A stretch of DNA of 64,000 bases from Atrichornis clamosus (Eukaryota > Chordata > Aves > Passeriformes > Menuridae). This document shows positions 1 through 13,612 of this stretch, piece after piece (position 1 is the first letter of the stretch; every line of letters begins with the position of its first letter). Made by a program: the position numbers and the translations under genes. The stretch covers positions 137,501 through 201,500 of the forward strand of contig WBMZ01011734.1 of the NCBI GenBank assembly GCA_013400975.1, written 5' to 3'. The notes under the pieces are model-generated. The model worked only from the letters and a program-made list of their open reading frames with translations. It did not search any database and was not told the origin of the DNA.

Positions 1-3000
1 AAATATTTCTTTCTTTTTGAAAGTTCAGTAATTTTTCCAACTATTATTTCCCAATTCTTGTATAGAATCAGATCTGTAAACCCTTGCCTTCACCTGTAAC
101 CATTAGTTTTCTTGATAACTTTTGGTCAGGAGCTTATCAGAGCTATTTTGGAAGCTGAAGTAACTCATGTCAAGTTTCTATATTATTTAATATATGACTG
201 ATTTTGAGAAAGAGTATTAATCAATTGATTAAAACCAATTTTCTTTTGTGTTCTTAACATATCATACTCAACTATGTGTTTCTAGCTCTAACTACTTTTT
301 CAACTACTTTGAAAGTAAGCATAAAGACTCACTGGTCAGCAATTCTCAGGATTATTCCTAAAGTATTTTGAAGCATTCCACCACTTTTAGCAGCTTAAGA
401 TAGTAACACCACTAATTAAGCAGAAGAAAGAAAAAGTATTAAATATTTCTTTGTGCAAGAACAAACTAATATGATGGCTTATAACATATGAGGACAATGA
501 ATTGTTCTCTGCTTTATCAATAACATCTGCTAGAGATAAACCTCTAAGGCAACTACCCAGTGTAATTTGCATCAGAGTAGCAAAAGCGCTGGCAAACCTC
601 TCAGACTTACTGAAGTCTATTTTTTTTGGAACCCAGGAATACTGATAAAAAAATCTATGAATTTAGAACAATGGCTATTTTGCTCCAATATTCGAAATTG
701 GCAAGTAGATTATCTTAGGTGACAGGTTTGTAACATCAGGAAAATTTCAGTAACACACCCATGGAATTGTAAGTAACCCTAAATAATGTGCTTTTCAGAA
801 AAATATTTTTAGGTCAAATGAATTAATTAGATTTTTTATTTGCAAGGAATGTATGCAGATTTAATATTTTAAATCTTTGACCAACATTTTACCTGGCAAC
901 ACTGTTGCACACTGGCAACACAACAATGATATTCCAACTAAAAGAATGAGCATTACGAAAATATGTAAATGGGTTTAAATGTTAGATCTAAAAATATCAC
1001 ATCTCTGATTACCAGTGGCTCCAACAGGGATTTGTAAGGAAACAAAATTAGCCAGTTGCCTTATTAATGATTTGAAAGTAAACATAAAGTCACTGTAAAT
1101 AAAATAAAGCTGTGCAGTAAGTGCTATATCTGCTATATCTAAGAGCAGGGACCTGAGTCCTGAAAAGCAGTAATTTGGAGAATAATATAGTGGTTATATG
1201 GGCAAGTTAATTAATGTCAACACCTAATGCATTGGAGATATTCAAGAGTAAAGTGACAGATTACTCTTGGAGTACGTTACACTTTGGATGCATAAGTAGA
1301 GGACTTCTGGAAAAGGAGGCAGTGATTTTGTAGTCATATAAGATATCGGTAAGATTGATGTTAAATTTGGAAAGGATTTGGAAATGAGGTTTAAAATAAT
1401 TCAAAGACTGTGTAAAACATCTTAGAGTGTTTTCTTTCTCAAAAAGTAGATAATGAGGTGACCTATGCACAAGTATGCTCACTAGAAAGAAATACATGCA
1501 AGAAAAAGTTTCTTCAATCTAATTGAAAAAGACATAAACCCTCTTGACATTAAAGATTATACGTTTAAAAGAAGAAAGGCACATTTTTAAAAAGTAAGCA
1601 TGACTTGCTATAAAAGGCAAGTGGGACACTAATCTCACTGCCTCTTTGTAGGAGGGAAGCATCAGTCTAGTTTTTGCTTCCAAGATTTCTCACTCTTCTC
1701 CCCTTGCAAGAAATCAATTTTTTCCATGTCAGTTACCATCGTCTAGAAATGTCACACATTCATTTGCTACTTATTATTATTACTTTTTACTTTAAATGTA
1801 AGACATCAAGGATCACTATGGCAAATTACAGAAAAAAAATGATTATAGCAAGCATATTGCCATCAGCAATGCCTATGAGTCAAGTTCCTAATTAGTTATG
1901 TGATATATGTGTTTTTAATAAATAATAGATAGATAATCAGAGGCAGGTCATCAAGTAAATTATGCGTTTTCCCACCCTTTTAAACTGACATTTATTGTTA
2001 ATAATTCCACATTTTCTCTGGTAGAATTTTCAGTGTTCATTGTATATAACAAAGTAGTTTATACAAAGGGGGTAAAGGGTTGACTGTGGTTAGAAGAAAG
2101 ATGATGAAAATATAAGTTTACATGTGAGTCAACTTCATTCAGATTATGTGGCATGACAGAAGTGGATATGGGAATGAGTAAGAGTCTTGCAAATAAGCAG
2201 GTGGAAATTGTGGCCTACTTAGAGAAACATGGACCTCAGCATCAGGAAAGGGGTAGAGAATATATACAATCTGGTAAAGAAATTTTCAGTTTTTCAGTTT
2301 TACTCAGTATTCTAACCCTAAAATGGAAGAAAACCATAAAAAGTGACTCATCAATAAAAATGAAAAATATTTTTAAAAGTAGTTGTACTTTAGTATGCTT
2401 GCATCAAGTAAGCAATTACATTTAATTTGTAAAAAATTTAGCTATTTTTGCATTTCTGTCTGTATGAAATAATTCTGCAGTATTTGATCAGCTTACTGGG
2501 TAGAGGATAGTTATTGGTCAAACAGAAGATACCAAAGCAGTAGTAAGGATGAGATGGGATAGAGGAGTTATTTACAAATTCACAAATAAAGTTGTATCAA
2601 ATGTATTTTGTGATTACAGAATACGGTTGATACTGTCCATCTGAGATGATCATTAGAATATTCAGCGTTTTTCTCTCCATCTTGATTTCAGAGTGAACAG
2701 TAGGATATTATAGGTTCTTTAACTGGCACTGACAACCACAGGCTGTCCATGAACAAAATAAATGTAAACAGGACAACAGATATCTCACTTTCTTATTTTA
2801 CATTTAGAAATTAATGTATATTTTAGTCTACATTTTAACTTTATGTCTGTCTTTTAGAAACTGGTAATTTAAATACAAGCATGAAAAACCAAAAGAAAGG
2901 AATTAAGGAAGGTATTTTGTTTTAAATCAAATGGACATTCTCTAGGTGAATGCTGGAAAAGATATGAAGTGGTTTCCTTCCCAAAAAACAGGTTCTGAAA

Positions 3001-5596
3001 CTATTCAGGGATCACCTTTCTTCTCAGTGACCTCAGTGACATTACCAGGCTTATTCATACAGTTTTACTTCATTTTTCATTTCTAGACTTTGTTCAGGTT
3101 TACTTTTAGAGAGTGTATAAACATATAAAATGTACTCACCTACTTTTCTTTAACAGGTTACTCTGGAAAAAAATTATATTCATGATCATTCATTAATATT
3201 GTTGGCCGATTGATGTATGAATATATTTTAAATATAGAGCTGTTTTATAGAAATATGCATATGCAAAGAGTAAAATTAATGTCTCTAACTTTGTGAATAA
3301 CAGACCAGGCTAGCAAACAAAACAGCAAAAATTGTTGTGTGGTATTCCCTTATCACTTCCCTAATATTTAAAAACACATAATTCCATATTTTAAATTTTC
3401 TATCTTCTGTGTTTTGCAGAGTATGGTAAGTATTTACAGTGAATTTTTTTCCTTGAAAACACATCCAAAAGTTAAACACAGACTTTTGGTTTGCCTTTCA
3501 AAATTGCTCTTAAAATAATCTTTTGCCACTACTCCATTTTCCTTCCTGGAATGAGCAAGAGTCGTTATTGATTGTGAAACTACTACCAGTAATCACAGAT
3601 GAACAAAGATGTATTCAAACATATAAAGAGCACAAGCAGGGATATCCCAATGCTCAGCTAATGAATGCTAGCTCTTTCTAGAGGAAAAGTTCTGCACTCT
3701 GGCAACGTGTAAATGAGGGGAGAGAAAGCAGTCCCATATGTGCATTGAAAATTATCTAGTGAAGATTGAATTCTTTGGAAAGAAAGTCACTTTTTTCAAA
3801 AATATGCAGTGAAGCATGTGGACTTTTGCAAGATTTTTAGAAATTAAAAAATGGAAATATTTCTAGGATTGAAAACCCTTTTCAGGATATATTTAAAGTT
3901 AAAAATTGTTTAGCAAAATATTGTTAAATGCTTAAGTAATTTATTACTCTTTATCACTTTTGAGAAAAAATATTTTAAATATTTTTTCTTTGACTATACA
4001 ATCCTGTTTCAAGAGAAATAAAGCCTACTTAAGAACAATATTTCCTAGATAAAGCAAAAGTTAATTATATTTCATGATATTTGTTTTGGTTTGTTTTCTT
4101 TCTTTTTTCACAGGTGCTTTTTATACCTTTGTAGGACACTTATACTGCCCAAAAAATGAAATACGATGTTGGTCCATGCATCAAAATTAAGAACCAAATA
4201 AAAGGCTTCTCTGACATTTAGAAGTTTGTGAGGGGTATAAAAAATACTACATTACACCTTGTCAATACTTTCTACTCATTGTTTGATAGTTTTGGTTTTG
4301 CCCAAAAATCACACTATGCTAAATAAGACTGCTGCTTCAAATTATTTCTTATGTGGTAGCTGTATAATGCATTTTAAAACACTGGCACATAATTCACATT
4401 TTTTTGTACTACCACTGTTTTATTTTCTTTTTTTTTCCACTTACTAATCAGGAGATCTCTATAAGTGGAATGTTCATGCAAGGACTCACCTAGATTCTAT
4501 TTCTTCATATTTATTGTAAAAGCATCCACAAGGTGCTATGTGTTTTCCAATCACATTAAATCAAAAATCTTTCTCTGCAGAATACATTCTAAAAAAATTA
4601 ATATTGTTTTGATAGTGGATTTGATTTATTTATGTATCCATTGAATCTAGTGAGAAGAATATTTTTCTTCATTGGATTAGTTACCATTAACAATTTTTCA
4701 GTGTCTCTTGCAAGTAAATCATGTTACATTACCACTATATTTACAGTACTTCCTTGCTATTTCTTTCATACTGCATCTACAATAATAGGACTACCATATT
4801 AATGATACTTAGTTGCATCTCCTAAAAGCAAAAACTAGAGAGTTAATGGAGACTATCTCTGATTTAAAAGTAATATTCCTTTTAATACAAAAAAATCTTT
4901 GGTATTTTTCTGTGTCCTTTATGTTTTAGATGACTTTTTCTAATATGTTGCTCTTGGTTGCATTTTTCCAGGTCAAAATCACTTTAATAAATATATCCCA
5001 TGTACAAAATAAAATATTGTAAGAAATTTATATGCTCCAGGTTTCCCAATACAAATTTATGACAGTAGGCAATCAAGTTTTATAGGGTACTGCTATGAAA
5101 CTATACTACAATAGGTTTCCAAATACCTTGTACGTAATAACATCACAGTAGCCATTTTATTCTGCTGCATCACCACAGGGAAGACAGAATGGAGTCAAGC
5201 TTTCCTGTCTTTCATCTTCAGCTGGAGTTGCAGCTAGTCAATTGGTCAATGAGGTCCTTGAAGTTGACTAGAGAGACGTTTCCCTGTTGAAAAAGTGCCC
5301 CATGCTCACCTGTACAGATACACCTCTATTTTCTTCCTTAACCTCCTCAGCAAAAGGAAGCCCTTTTTCTGCTTAAAAAATGGTGAAAAGGTGCTTATGC
5401 TATGTTGGGCTTTTTTGGCATCAGCACAGTTTGAGGTACAGGTTGACTTAAGGACTGATTTTCCTATTACTTATAATATAGGCAGTAACTGTTTCTTAAT
5501 CCTGAAAAGTGATTTTTCTTGATATTTGTAGTAGTTTCTTGCCTATTTATTTCAGTTAGTGTCATTGCTTAGGTTATGGTTGGAATTCAGTCAGCT
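1..5596. other. AT-rich non-coding DNA, no gene seen
   Basis: Nothing supportable was found here on either strand. Open frames are short, AT-rich in codon use, and lack convincing splice sites or family motifs. One frame at 2153-2422 reads smoothly for about 45 codons but has no good acceptor and then drifts into Lys/Ile/Phe-rich sequence. Splice-like sites occur, for example a good minus-strand donor near 5306, but at the rate expected in intron-like DNA. Confidence 0.6.
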
Positions 5597-5823
5597 GAGT
5601 TCCACCTGAATATCTGGAAGAAGTTCTTTACTATGCAAGAGACCGTGCAGTGGAATGGATTGCCCGGAGAGATTGTGGAGTCTTCCTCATTGGAGATATT
5701 CAAGAATCATCTTTACACAATCCTGTGCAATGTGTTCTAGGAAGACCCTGATTGACCAGGGATGTTGGACCAGATGATCCACTGTGGTCCCTTCCAACCT
5801 TACCCATTCCGCGATTCTGTGAT
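5597..5823 (+). mobile_element. CR1 LINE fragment, 3' end
   Basis: This is a 5'-truncated CR1 non-LTR retrotransposon in plus orientation. It holds the usual terminal order: a stretch resembling 'aggaagttctttactgtgag', then 'gcagtggaatggattgccc' (family: gcactggaacaggttgccc), then 'ggagatattcaagaatc', then 'ggtcccttccaacct', and it ends in 'cattccgcgattctgtgat'. Only non-coding 3' sequence and the last part of the ORF2 region remain, so it is inactive. Divergence looks moderate. The left border is approximate. Confidence 0.85.
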
Positions 5824-7030
5824 TTACAGGGAGCTGCCAACAAAAGAAAACTGAGCCAGATTAGTTTTCAAGACAAAATATAGTTCAGAAGATGTTGAAG
5901 ATATTTCTATATCCAGCAAAAGTCTGGAAGCATATCAAATGAATTTTCTCTCTCTATATATATATATTAATATAGGTGGGTGGTTATTTGTTTTTTTTGG
6001 AGGGGGGATATGAAGGGAGGCAATTGGGGAATTTCAGTTATAAACTTCATTCCAGTACATTCAGTCATCACTGCTTGCCGTCCAGGCCCACTGTGGACAC
6101 TCCTCTGATATCCATAATGGCCCTTAATATATTGGGTAATAGCTAATGAAACTTCTACTTTAAAAATTAACTAATGACATATTACACCAAGTTGTTATTT
6201 TATAAATGATATGAAGAGTTTTCTTTTTACATACTTCTGACAATAAATAGGACAGGAAAAATAGCTTCAAATATATTAAAAATATCTAAATAGGTTTGTA
6301 ATAACAAATATTGCATTAATAACCTTCAAGGAGAGACCTTAAAAAGTGTAAATAACTCAATCTGTTAATGCAGTACTACTTAACTTTAAATGCACGGAAG
6401 TCAGCAAAGTATTTTATAAAAGCTGAAGAGTAACTATTTGTTCCTCTCTGAAATTTAAATTCATAACCTCACCTACACAGAAGTAAAAAGACAGAGAAAA
6501 AATTGTGCTTCAAAAGACTTTTTTTCCCCTTTTTTCCCCCTGTATTAAAACTGGAGTAGATATCATGGGAAAGAAAATCAAGAAACAGCAGATGTCATGT
6601 GTCACTTTTACAGTTATTGATACTAAGCAAGTAGCAGTTTGAATCCACTGAGATTCAGAATTGTATGTTTATGGGTTTATTTAAATTGTTAAAATGGAAT
6701 ACTTTTGTGCCTTTAAATATTTTATGATTCATGGCATTTATGTTTTAGAATCTTATCTATGCGAGTTGTGCAATGGTAGAGTTTTTTCAGCAGCTTTTAT
6801 TTATTTTAAGATAGAAGAAAATTGCACTTTTCAACTATAGGTGATAGAGGGAAAAAACAGTAGGAGGATAGAACAGTAAATATGTTTGTGAGAACACTAA
6901 ATGTTGCATGCATGAAGCAAAGACACATATTGAGTATTCTAAAAGTACCAAATAAGAATAACATGAATAAAGACAATTTTATTTTCATCTGTAAATGTAG
7001 CATAAACTAATCCAAACAGAGTATAGAAGG
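5824..7030. other. Non-coding DNA between two CR1 fragments
   Basis: No gene is seen. The stretch contains a short TA-rich run (5948-5974) and a G-rich patch (about 6000-6030, with G runs of 6, 3 and 4) that could form a quadruplex on the plus strand. A minus-strand pyrimidine-rich acceptor-like site occurs near 6474 without a convincing partner. Confidence 0.5.
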
Positions 7031-7387
7031 CTTTGGTGACCTAATTCTGGCCTTTCAGTACCTGAAGGGAGCCAAAAGAAAAATGGAGAGAGACTTTTTC
7101 CAAGATTATGTAGTAGCAGGACAGGACAGGAGGGAATGGTCTGAAACTGGAGTAGGTTTAGATAAGATATTAGGAAAATCTCCTCTGTGAGGGTGGTGAG
7201 GCACTGGAACAGGTTGCCCAGAAAAGGTGTGGATGCCCCATCCCTGGAAGTGTGCAAGACCACGTTGGATGGGGCTCTGAGCAACTTGGTCTAGTAGAAG
7301 GTGTTCCTGCCCATGGCAGGGGGGTTGGAAGTAAATGATCTTTAAGGCCCCTTCCAGCACAAAACATTCTAAGATCCTATGATTCCA
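7031..7387 (+). mobile_element. CR1 LINE fragment, 3' end
   Basis: A plus-strand CR1 3' region begins near 'ttcagtacctgaagggagcc', runs through 'gtgagggtggtgaggcact' and 'ggaacaggttgcccagaaaa', reaches 'ggccccttccagcac', and ends in the tail 'cattctaagatcctatgattcc'. These blocks are in the order expected for CR1. Four minus-strand frames across it (6985-7408) are antisense shadows of this repeat. It is 5'-truncated and carries no functional ORF. Confidence 0.9.
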
Positions 7388-10300
7388 AGAGAAGCTTATT
7401 ACAAACATTTGTTATTTTTGCTATGCATTTCCATCTTGATTCCCTGTGGTTTAAGAAAAGAATTTATGACTCCTTCATTTGGGATTTTAATAATAATGAC
7501 CTCTCGTAGATGAAAAGGCTTTCAGCTTTCTTTGGAGAGCTTCCTGCAGTGGTACATGCAGTTGAAACAGGTTCCACCATACTTTCAGTTAGTTAGAATG
7601 GCTAAATATGTTTCAACAAGAGTGGCCATCGTATTGACCTAAACCTCTAAGGCTGTAGTGACATCCTAGATCAGTATCAATACTGGCTGCTTCAGCCCCA
7701 GCCTTTCATGTGCACATTTCCACTCTTTGCCTACACTGGCTTTGGGTCATGTCAAACTCTGTGCCAAACTACTTCAGCATCCTAACCTAGGAGAAAACAA
7801 CTTCGTTATGCTGTCTGAAATGCGTGGGCTTAAACAGCTGCTTGTGGAGTCAGAGAAGGGGCAGAAATGAGTCAAGAGAGGACATGTTAAGGCAGCAATG
7901 GCAGATAGTGTTTAGATTACTCTGAGCTACTCTGGAAATGTGCTACCCATGCAAATGCAGAATCTACACTGCCTATGTGTTTTGAGGTAACTGCTTTCAT
8001 AAATCCACTGCAATAGATTCATAAAGGAGTCATCATTTGCCATACATAGTTAGTGCAATATCCCATTCTATTATTTTTTTTTACTCAGAAGACATTTGTG
8101 CATATAAACTATTTTGAAAGTTAAACCACATTTGTTTCTTGTGTGTTTAACAATTTGTGCACTGCCACATGGATATATTAGAGAACAGCAAGTAGTAAAG
8201 TGAATGGCAGGCTTCTTCTCTCATAGATTAACATAACACTATTCCAGATCTTCAGTGAAGGTGACACAGATTTGAAAAAATAAAATGTAGAGTTGTTTCT
8301 CCCAAACTTGTTGCTCCTATTTAAATGTAGGGAAATAGACGTAAAAACTTTAAAAGTCTCAAAATTTATGGGATGTTTGAAGTCCACTCATCCTGTAAAA
8401 TAAATAAAAAAGGAAATTATCTCAGCAGGTACACCAGAATTTGAATATACTAGGTTTCTACTTCAGAAGCAATTTAATTGTCTGCCACTATATTTATCTG
8501 CCATGTTTTAATTGAACCAATTATACTTGCTTGTTCTGTTGTTAATTATTTTTTAGAGAATAATTTCACATTCACCATTCCACTCTTGTCTAAAAGCTGT
8601 CACTTAAAAACCTAATACAGAAAACAGTATTTTGTTACTTTTTCGTATATGAATTTATAACATTTTCAACCTTTACTATACTGCATGGCCTCTGCTCCAA
8701 TTATGCTTAATCCCTAAATATGTTGCACTTGTTTTATATAAAAGGAAATCAAAAGGATGTAAAACATTTTCACTGAGGAATAGAATGCTTAAAACTAAGA
8801 GTTCAGTGCAGCGTGTATTTTGAGATGCCACCTAAGCAAATAAACCCACTGGCCTGCAACTGGAATACAACGTTTCCTGCAAAGTGTCCTGCTAGCATTT
8901 TAGTTTGCATTTTCATCAGAGCTAATCCAGACAAACTGGTGCTAAAGCGAATTCAGCAATCCTAACATATGCAGAAGCCTCAAGTCAGATATAAACCACA
9001 GTATTAAAACTCATGGACGTGTGTTCTGGTAGTACCTAAGGATAGTGGCAGAGGTTGATGGATGACAGATCTTTTCCATGTCAGACATGCCAAGCTGCGC
9101 CGAACACAAAGACGTGCGGAGCTGGGATGGGCAGACCTGACATCTCTTCTCCTGGAGTCAGCTCAGTGTGCTGCCAAAAATACAAGGCTTCTGACACTAA
9201 AAAGGAATCAAGCCAAAAGGAAGCAGGGAGACTTCAAGTCTAATCCCTAGTCTCAAAACAATTTTTGCTGGTTTTTTTCTTCTTCCTAATGACTGAGTAA
9301 TATAAACATGCAGATAGTTCAGGAAACAGGAACCAGAAGTTTTTAAGAACTAGTTTTTTTATTCAACTACTTATTCATAGTGATGTGCAGTTCTTTTTTG
9401 CACCCACAGCATGAATTTTCTGTGGTATTCTCTTAGGCAAGAAGGTAAGTCTACTGTTGCATTATGGATTTGTTAAAACATGAATTAGAAATTGTGCTTC
9501 TTTTAGTGACCTCAAAGGAAAACCTGGATTTTATTAAAGACATGCAGGCAAATTGTTACTAGCTTTTCATCTTTATTCCCCAAAGCATAGCAGCAAAGAA
9601 AAACTTCACTGTTTAAGGGGAAATCATACAATATGGGCTTGCACAAGCAACATAATAGTCCCTTTCCCAAACTTCTCAGAGCCCATTGCAGCAGCCTTTC
9701 CGCATAAAAAAAGTATTTGGTCTTTCTCCACATTATTTGCATCTTCTTTATATTTCTGCAGGAAACATCCTTTCTTTCTTCTTTTATTCTTCTTCTTAAA
9801 AAACCCTGAAATTAGCTGAACCAAGAGTTCAAAGTAAAACCCCTCATCCTTATTTCCCCCTCCTTTTTTTGCCCATTACCTTCCTCCTCCAAGAAAACTT
9901 GCTGTATTTGGACAGTATTTCCAGAATTTAAGTTGAAAATATTTGGATGATGCTGTATCTTAATAGTAGAGAAATTTTATTTTAAGTTATTATTGAAAAA
10001 ATAATCCCTTTTTTTGTACAAGATGTAGTGGATACATATTTAATATTTGGTTTCATCATCAGAAAGCTCTCAAATGTAATACATTGCATTGTCTTAAAGC
10101 GCTTAAAGTACAAGCCACTGAATCCTCTTGATTACTCTCTATTTTCAAGAATATACTTCAATATATGGTCTGTCACTTTTCTTTACTATGTGTCAGAAGG
10201 GAAAAAAGAACGAGGATGGTTACTGATATACTAATAGGGCATTGCATACCATTTACGACCTTCATCCCCTGAACAAATAATGGTGGACAGTAGATAAACT

Positions 10301-11009
10301 GTGTTTAATGCCTTCAAAACACAAGAGACCTGTTGAGAAGGGAGCTGCAATTTTCAGTTTTATCAGCTGTGTCACAAACTGCTTGTTTTTCCCATTGTAC
10401 TGAAGAGATGGAAGGGAAAGTTTATTGTGCATTTAAGGAATGCAACTAAATGCTAGTTTACCTTGCAATAATTAAGAGAAATCATGAGTTGCTCAATTTG
10501 ATGTAATCTATTGCAGAGGCAGCAAACCACATTGTGAGCTGGCCTCAATGCTACATCTGAAGGCTGATAGCAAGTCAGGAGTCATGCCACCTTCTCTCTG
10601 TATTTACCAAGTTAAACACCAGAGTTTAACAAATATTCTTTTAATCAACTGACTCAGCCACATTAAATGTCTCTCCTGTAGGAACATAGGTATCTGTACT
10701 TATCCATACAGTCAATGAAGAGAACCAAGTGTCAATAGAAGGCAGACCAAGCATCACAAAATCATGTTTCTGTTCATCTCCAATGAACAAGGAGGCAGAT
10801 TACAGAATCTCCAGACATAAGCTTCACCAAATTTAGGTTATAAAGTTACACGATCCTGTTGGTCTAAGGGCATAAAACACAGCAAAAAATTAATTTAATA
10901 ATGTATTTAATCAGATAAGCAGTTAGAATCAGATAGGATGAATCCAGGTATCTTGGAACACTTAGACAGGCTCCTGCAGAATGTGAAGTGTGAGAGGAGC
11001 TTGTCTCAC
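7388..11009. other. Non-coding DNA, no gene seen
   Basis: I see no repeat or gene that I can name. A locally GC-richer patch at 9055-9250 is open in two frames but resembles no family I know. A 35-bp segment at 9410-9445 has a strong acceptor and an AAG|gtaagt donor, but it is too short to judge. The AT-rich remainder looks like ordinary intron or intergenic sequence. Confidence 0.5.
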
Positions 11010-11098
11010 CTGGTGATCCAGCAGAAGATGTAATGTAGTTTTCATGTTAAAGATTCCAGTGCTCCTGATGCTGGCCCATACATAACAGTGACAAATCT
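11010..11098 (-). other. Possible exon on the minus strand (weak)
   Basis: On the minus strand an acceptor (polypyrimidine, then TTTTTGCAG) is followed by 89 bp and a CCAG|gtgaga donor. One of three frames is open: two bases, then 29 codons, ending on a codon boundary. The frame accepts the one-base overhang left by the candidate exon at 13524-13612. The peptide, which includes LLLDHQ at its end, is not recognisable. Stop-free stretches of this length arise often by chance, so this could equally be part of a non-coding RNA or nothing. Confidence 0.18.
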
Positions 11099-12881
11099 CT
11101 GCAAAAATTCAGACTGAAGAGAAGTTCTTTTCTCTAAATCCTTCCATCAATGATATGAGACTGAAGAAGCTGGCAGAATAAAGAAGTTATGTGATCAGAT
11201 CAGACAGGTTCCCACCATACAGGCATCCCAACACCTCTGCTGAAGATGTAACCTCCAGGAGAAAGGAATTAAAAAAACCAAATTCATTCCTGTCCACTTT
11301 ATTACACTCTCTTTATAATGATAAATTTGAATTAGGGTGGATTTTTTTTTTTAAACATCACTTCAGTAAGTAATGAATTACTTATTCCGCAATTACATTA
11401 TGTAACATGAGTAATCCATTACTTCTGATTTAAAGTAATTACATGAGTCAAAATTCCTTATTAATTCATGCCATTTTCTAAACTTCAAGTAACGTTTTTG
11501 GGTTTTTTCATTTTCTACAAATTAATTCTGGAATTGATTATAAATGTGTTCATCCTGTAAGCAACATCTTTAGTTATAAGTGTTTCTAAAAAGTTCTGTC
11601 TGACAAAATTTTTCAGAATTGTCTTGTAATTTTGGATTCTTAACTTGACAAACCAAAAGAATACTTGAATTTTAAGCAGTAGGAATATGAAAAGATTTAA
11701 TAGCAGATAAAAATGAATACCCACAAAATTATAGATTGTCTTTCAAAAATTTTGCCCTTTTGGAAAAAAGCTGTGAAGGGAAAAAAAAATGGGTAAAGCT
11801 AGTTTACCTAGTGCGTACTTCCAACATGACCAGAATAGAAAAGTAGGCAAAAGAAAGAGTCGGTATCCATTCTTCATTAACACCCATCTCCTTTCATGCC
11901 ACATAATTACACAATTTTAAAGACTCTCAAAGTCTTGTCTCCTGTGCATTCACTGATTATTTAAGGAAAAATGCTGGTTGAATGTGAAGTTATCAGTCCA
12001 TTTAGTACACTGCTAACTAGGAACTTAAGAGAGAGATACTAATGGCTATATATGTAAGGAAGTTTGCAAGACTGCTTTTCCCTATCTTTCTGCCTATCTG
12101 CCTACCATATTGTCTAATATGCTGTCTTAAGAATTCCACTAGCTTTCTATCTTAGATGACAAATGCTCCACAATTTTGGTGAAATGATATAGGAAGATTT
12201 CTTTACAAATTTTAGTGGCTTTGAAGGATATGTTTCCTAGTACAATGATTGCTGATGCCATTTCTTGTTCTGTGTATCCCTGAATAATAAAGATTCATAT
12301 AATCCTCTCAACAATAAGAGAAAACACAGCGATGACTAGAAGGCTCCATAACTGTCTCTGCAAAATCTAAAACACAAGACTGAAACAACGATAAATGTAG
12401 AGCAGAGTGCTATAACTTAAATTCTATTTTGAAATGTGTGTTTAACATATTATATGACCAGGCTCAAGACCTTTCTTACTGTATCTAGTGATCATGTAAC
12501 TATGTTCAATTTATTTCAAAAATAATAAGGGTCTAGACAAAGCAGAAGAAAGCTGTATTTGAAAACATGAAGCAGTGTTTTTCAGTATAGAAAACATGCG
12601 TAAATATAAATTAAAAATAAATGTAAAACAAAATATAAACATATTTGCCTAGTCCCTTGTATTCATATTCTTTTTGTTGCATAAGACTTTTTTACATTAA
12701 TACTGCCTCTTTCACAGGTAGATTTAAAGTGTAACTGCAAAGAAGCTATTCTTTCTTGAAATGAGAGAAAATATTGTGTGAGGATTACTGACAAATAACA
12801 CAATATATCATTCTAATGATATCAATATTCTTGCACCAGGAAGAGTGTTAGTTTTGTTTGTTTGTGTTTTTCTTTGTCCAG

Positions 12882-13034
12882 GAATTAAAATCTTACATGT
12901 AAACAAAGTAATAACATTTGCCCACCCGGACAGACAGCCTGAGGCTTACATTTCCTCACTGGAAAGATTAACAATTGACTGGCATGTTATGGCAGAGTTT
13001 AGAAAGAGAAACTTATTTCTTGAATTAACAATAT
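12882..13034 (+). other. Possible exon on the plus strand (weak)
   Basis: A very pyrimidine-rich acceptor (tttttctttgtccag) precedes 153 bp that end at a consensus donor (gtaagt at 13035). Only one frame is open: two bases, 50 codons, one base left over. It continues open into the putative intron, which weakens the case. The peptide includes SSLERLTIDWH and AEFRKRN but matches no family I recognise. Its end phase (1) does not join directly to the exon at 17331 (phase 0). It may be a decoy, an exon of an unknown transcript, or a decayed exon. Confidence 0.25.
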
Positions 13035-13259
13035 GTAAGTTGATTACTTCACTTGTATTCAAAGTTTTAAACCTGGGTCAATCTTTCTTGTTGTAATCCA
13101 AGCTAAAGCCTAGGTCATTCTTTCTCCTAAGTATATACATTTTGTCCACAGAAGCATTGCAATATCCAGGTATTTCTTCTCCATTTAACTGACTTTGACG
13201 ACTTCTATAAAGTCATGACCTTTTATAATCAATCCTCAGTCATAATATATTATGGACTC

Positions 13260-13301
13260 AAGTGTTACCTCATCATTATGGCTAAAGATGAGGTAATACT
13301 T
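13260..13301. repeat. Perfectly placed 15-bp inverted repeat (hairpin)
   Basis: The left arm is AAGTGTTACCTCATC at 13260-13274 and the right arm is GATGAGGTAATACTT at 13287-13301, with a 12-nt loop. Fourteen of 15 positions are Watson-Crick and one would be G-U in RNA. The stem is shorter than that of a normal pre-microRNA. No function is known. Confidence 0.7.
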
Positions 13302-13523
13302 TGGGAAAATTTCTGAAAAGAGTCAAGGATTTGAGGGAGAGTGGTGAGAGAAGACTGAAACTTCTACCTTTAACATATATTGTAATTTTTTTCTGCAGTC
13401 ATATTATGACCTTTTTATGGTAATTTTCCAGGGAAAACATAAGAGGAAATTAGGACACAAAGCCATTTTCGAAGAGGTGTATTAAATAAATGGACTGTGC
13501 TCCCATCATGTCTCTGTACTCAC

Positions 13524-13612
13524 CTGTCACACTTAGGTAACTGAGCCTCTTGTCAGCTCTGGAGAGTGACTCAGCCAAATTAAGATCATCTTCCTTAAAT
13601 GCTTGCTCATGT
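13524..13612 (-). other. Candidate coding exon on the minus strand
   Basis: On the minus strand a good acceptor (TTGTTCCCTCTGTAG) precedes 89 bp ending in ACAG|gtgagt, a consensus donor. One base, 29 codons and one base fit; the other strand is closed in all frames. The peptide has protein-like composition, including LAESLSRADKRLSYLSV, acidic and basic residues mixed, and no low-complexity bias. Its start phase fits the candidate at 14958-15041 and its end phase fits the candidate at 11010-11098. I do not recognise the protein. It could be one exon of an unlisted minus-strand gene or a chance open stretch. Confidence 0.35.

Noticed and set aside
2153..2425. 90-codon plus-strand frame with a smooth start
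   Set aside because: Only the first 45 codons look protein-like, there is no good acceptor or Kozak support, and the rest is AT-driven.
6985..7408. Four overlapping minus-strand frames of 65-100 codons
   Set aside because: They are antisense of the plus-strand CR1 fragment at 7031-7387.
9055..9250. Two overlapping 62-codon plus-strand frames
   Set aside because: Locally higher GC explains the lack of stops; no family resemblance and no splice signals.
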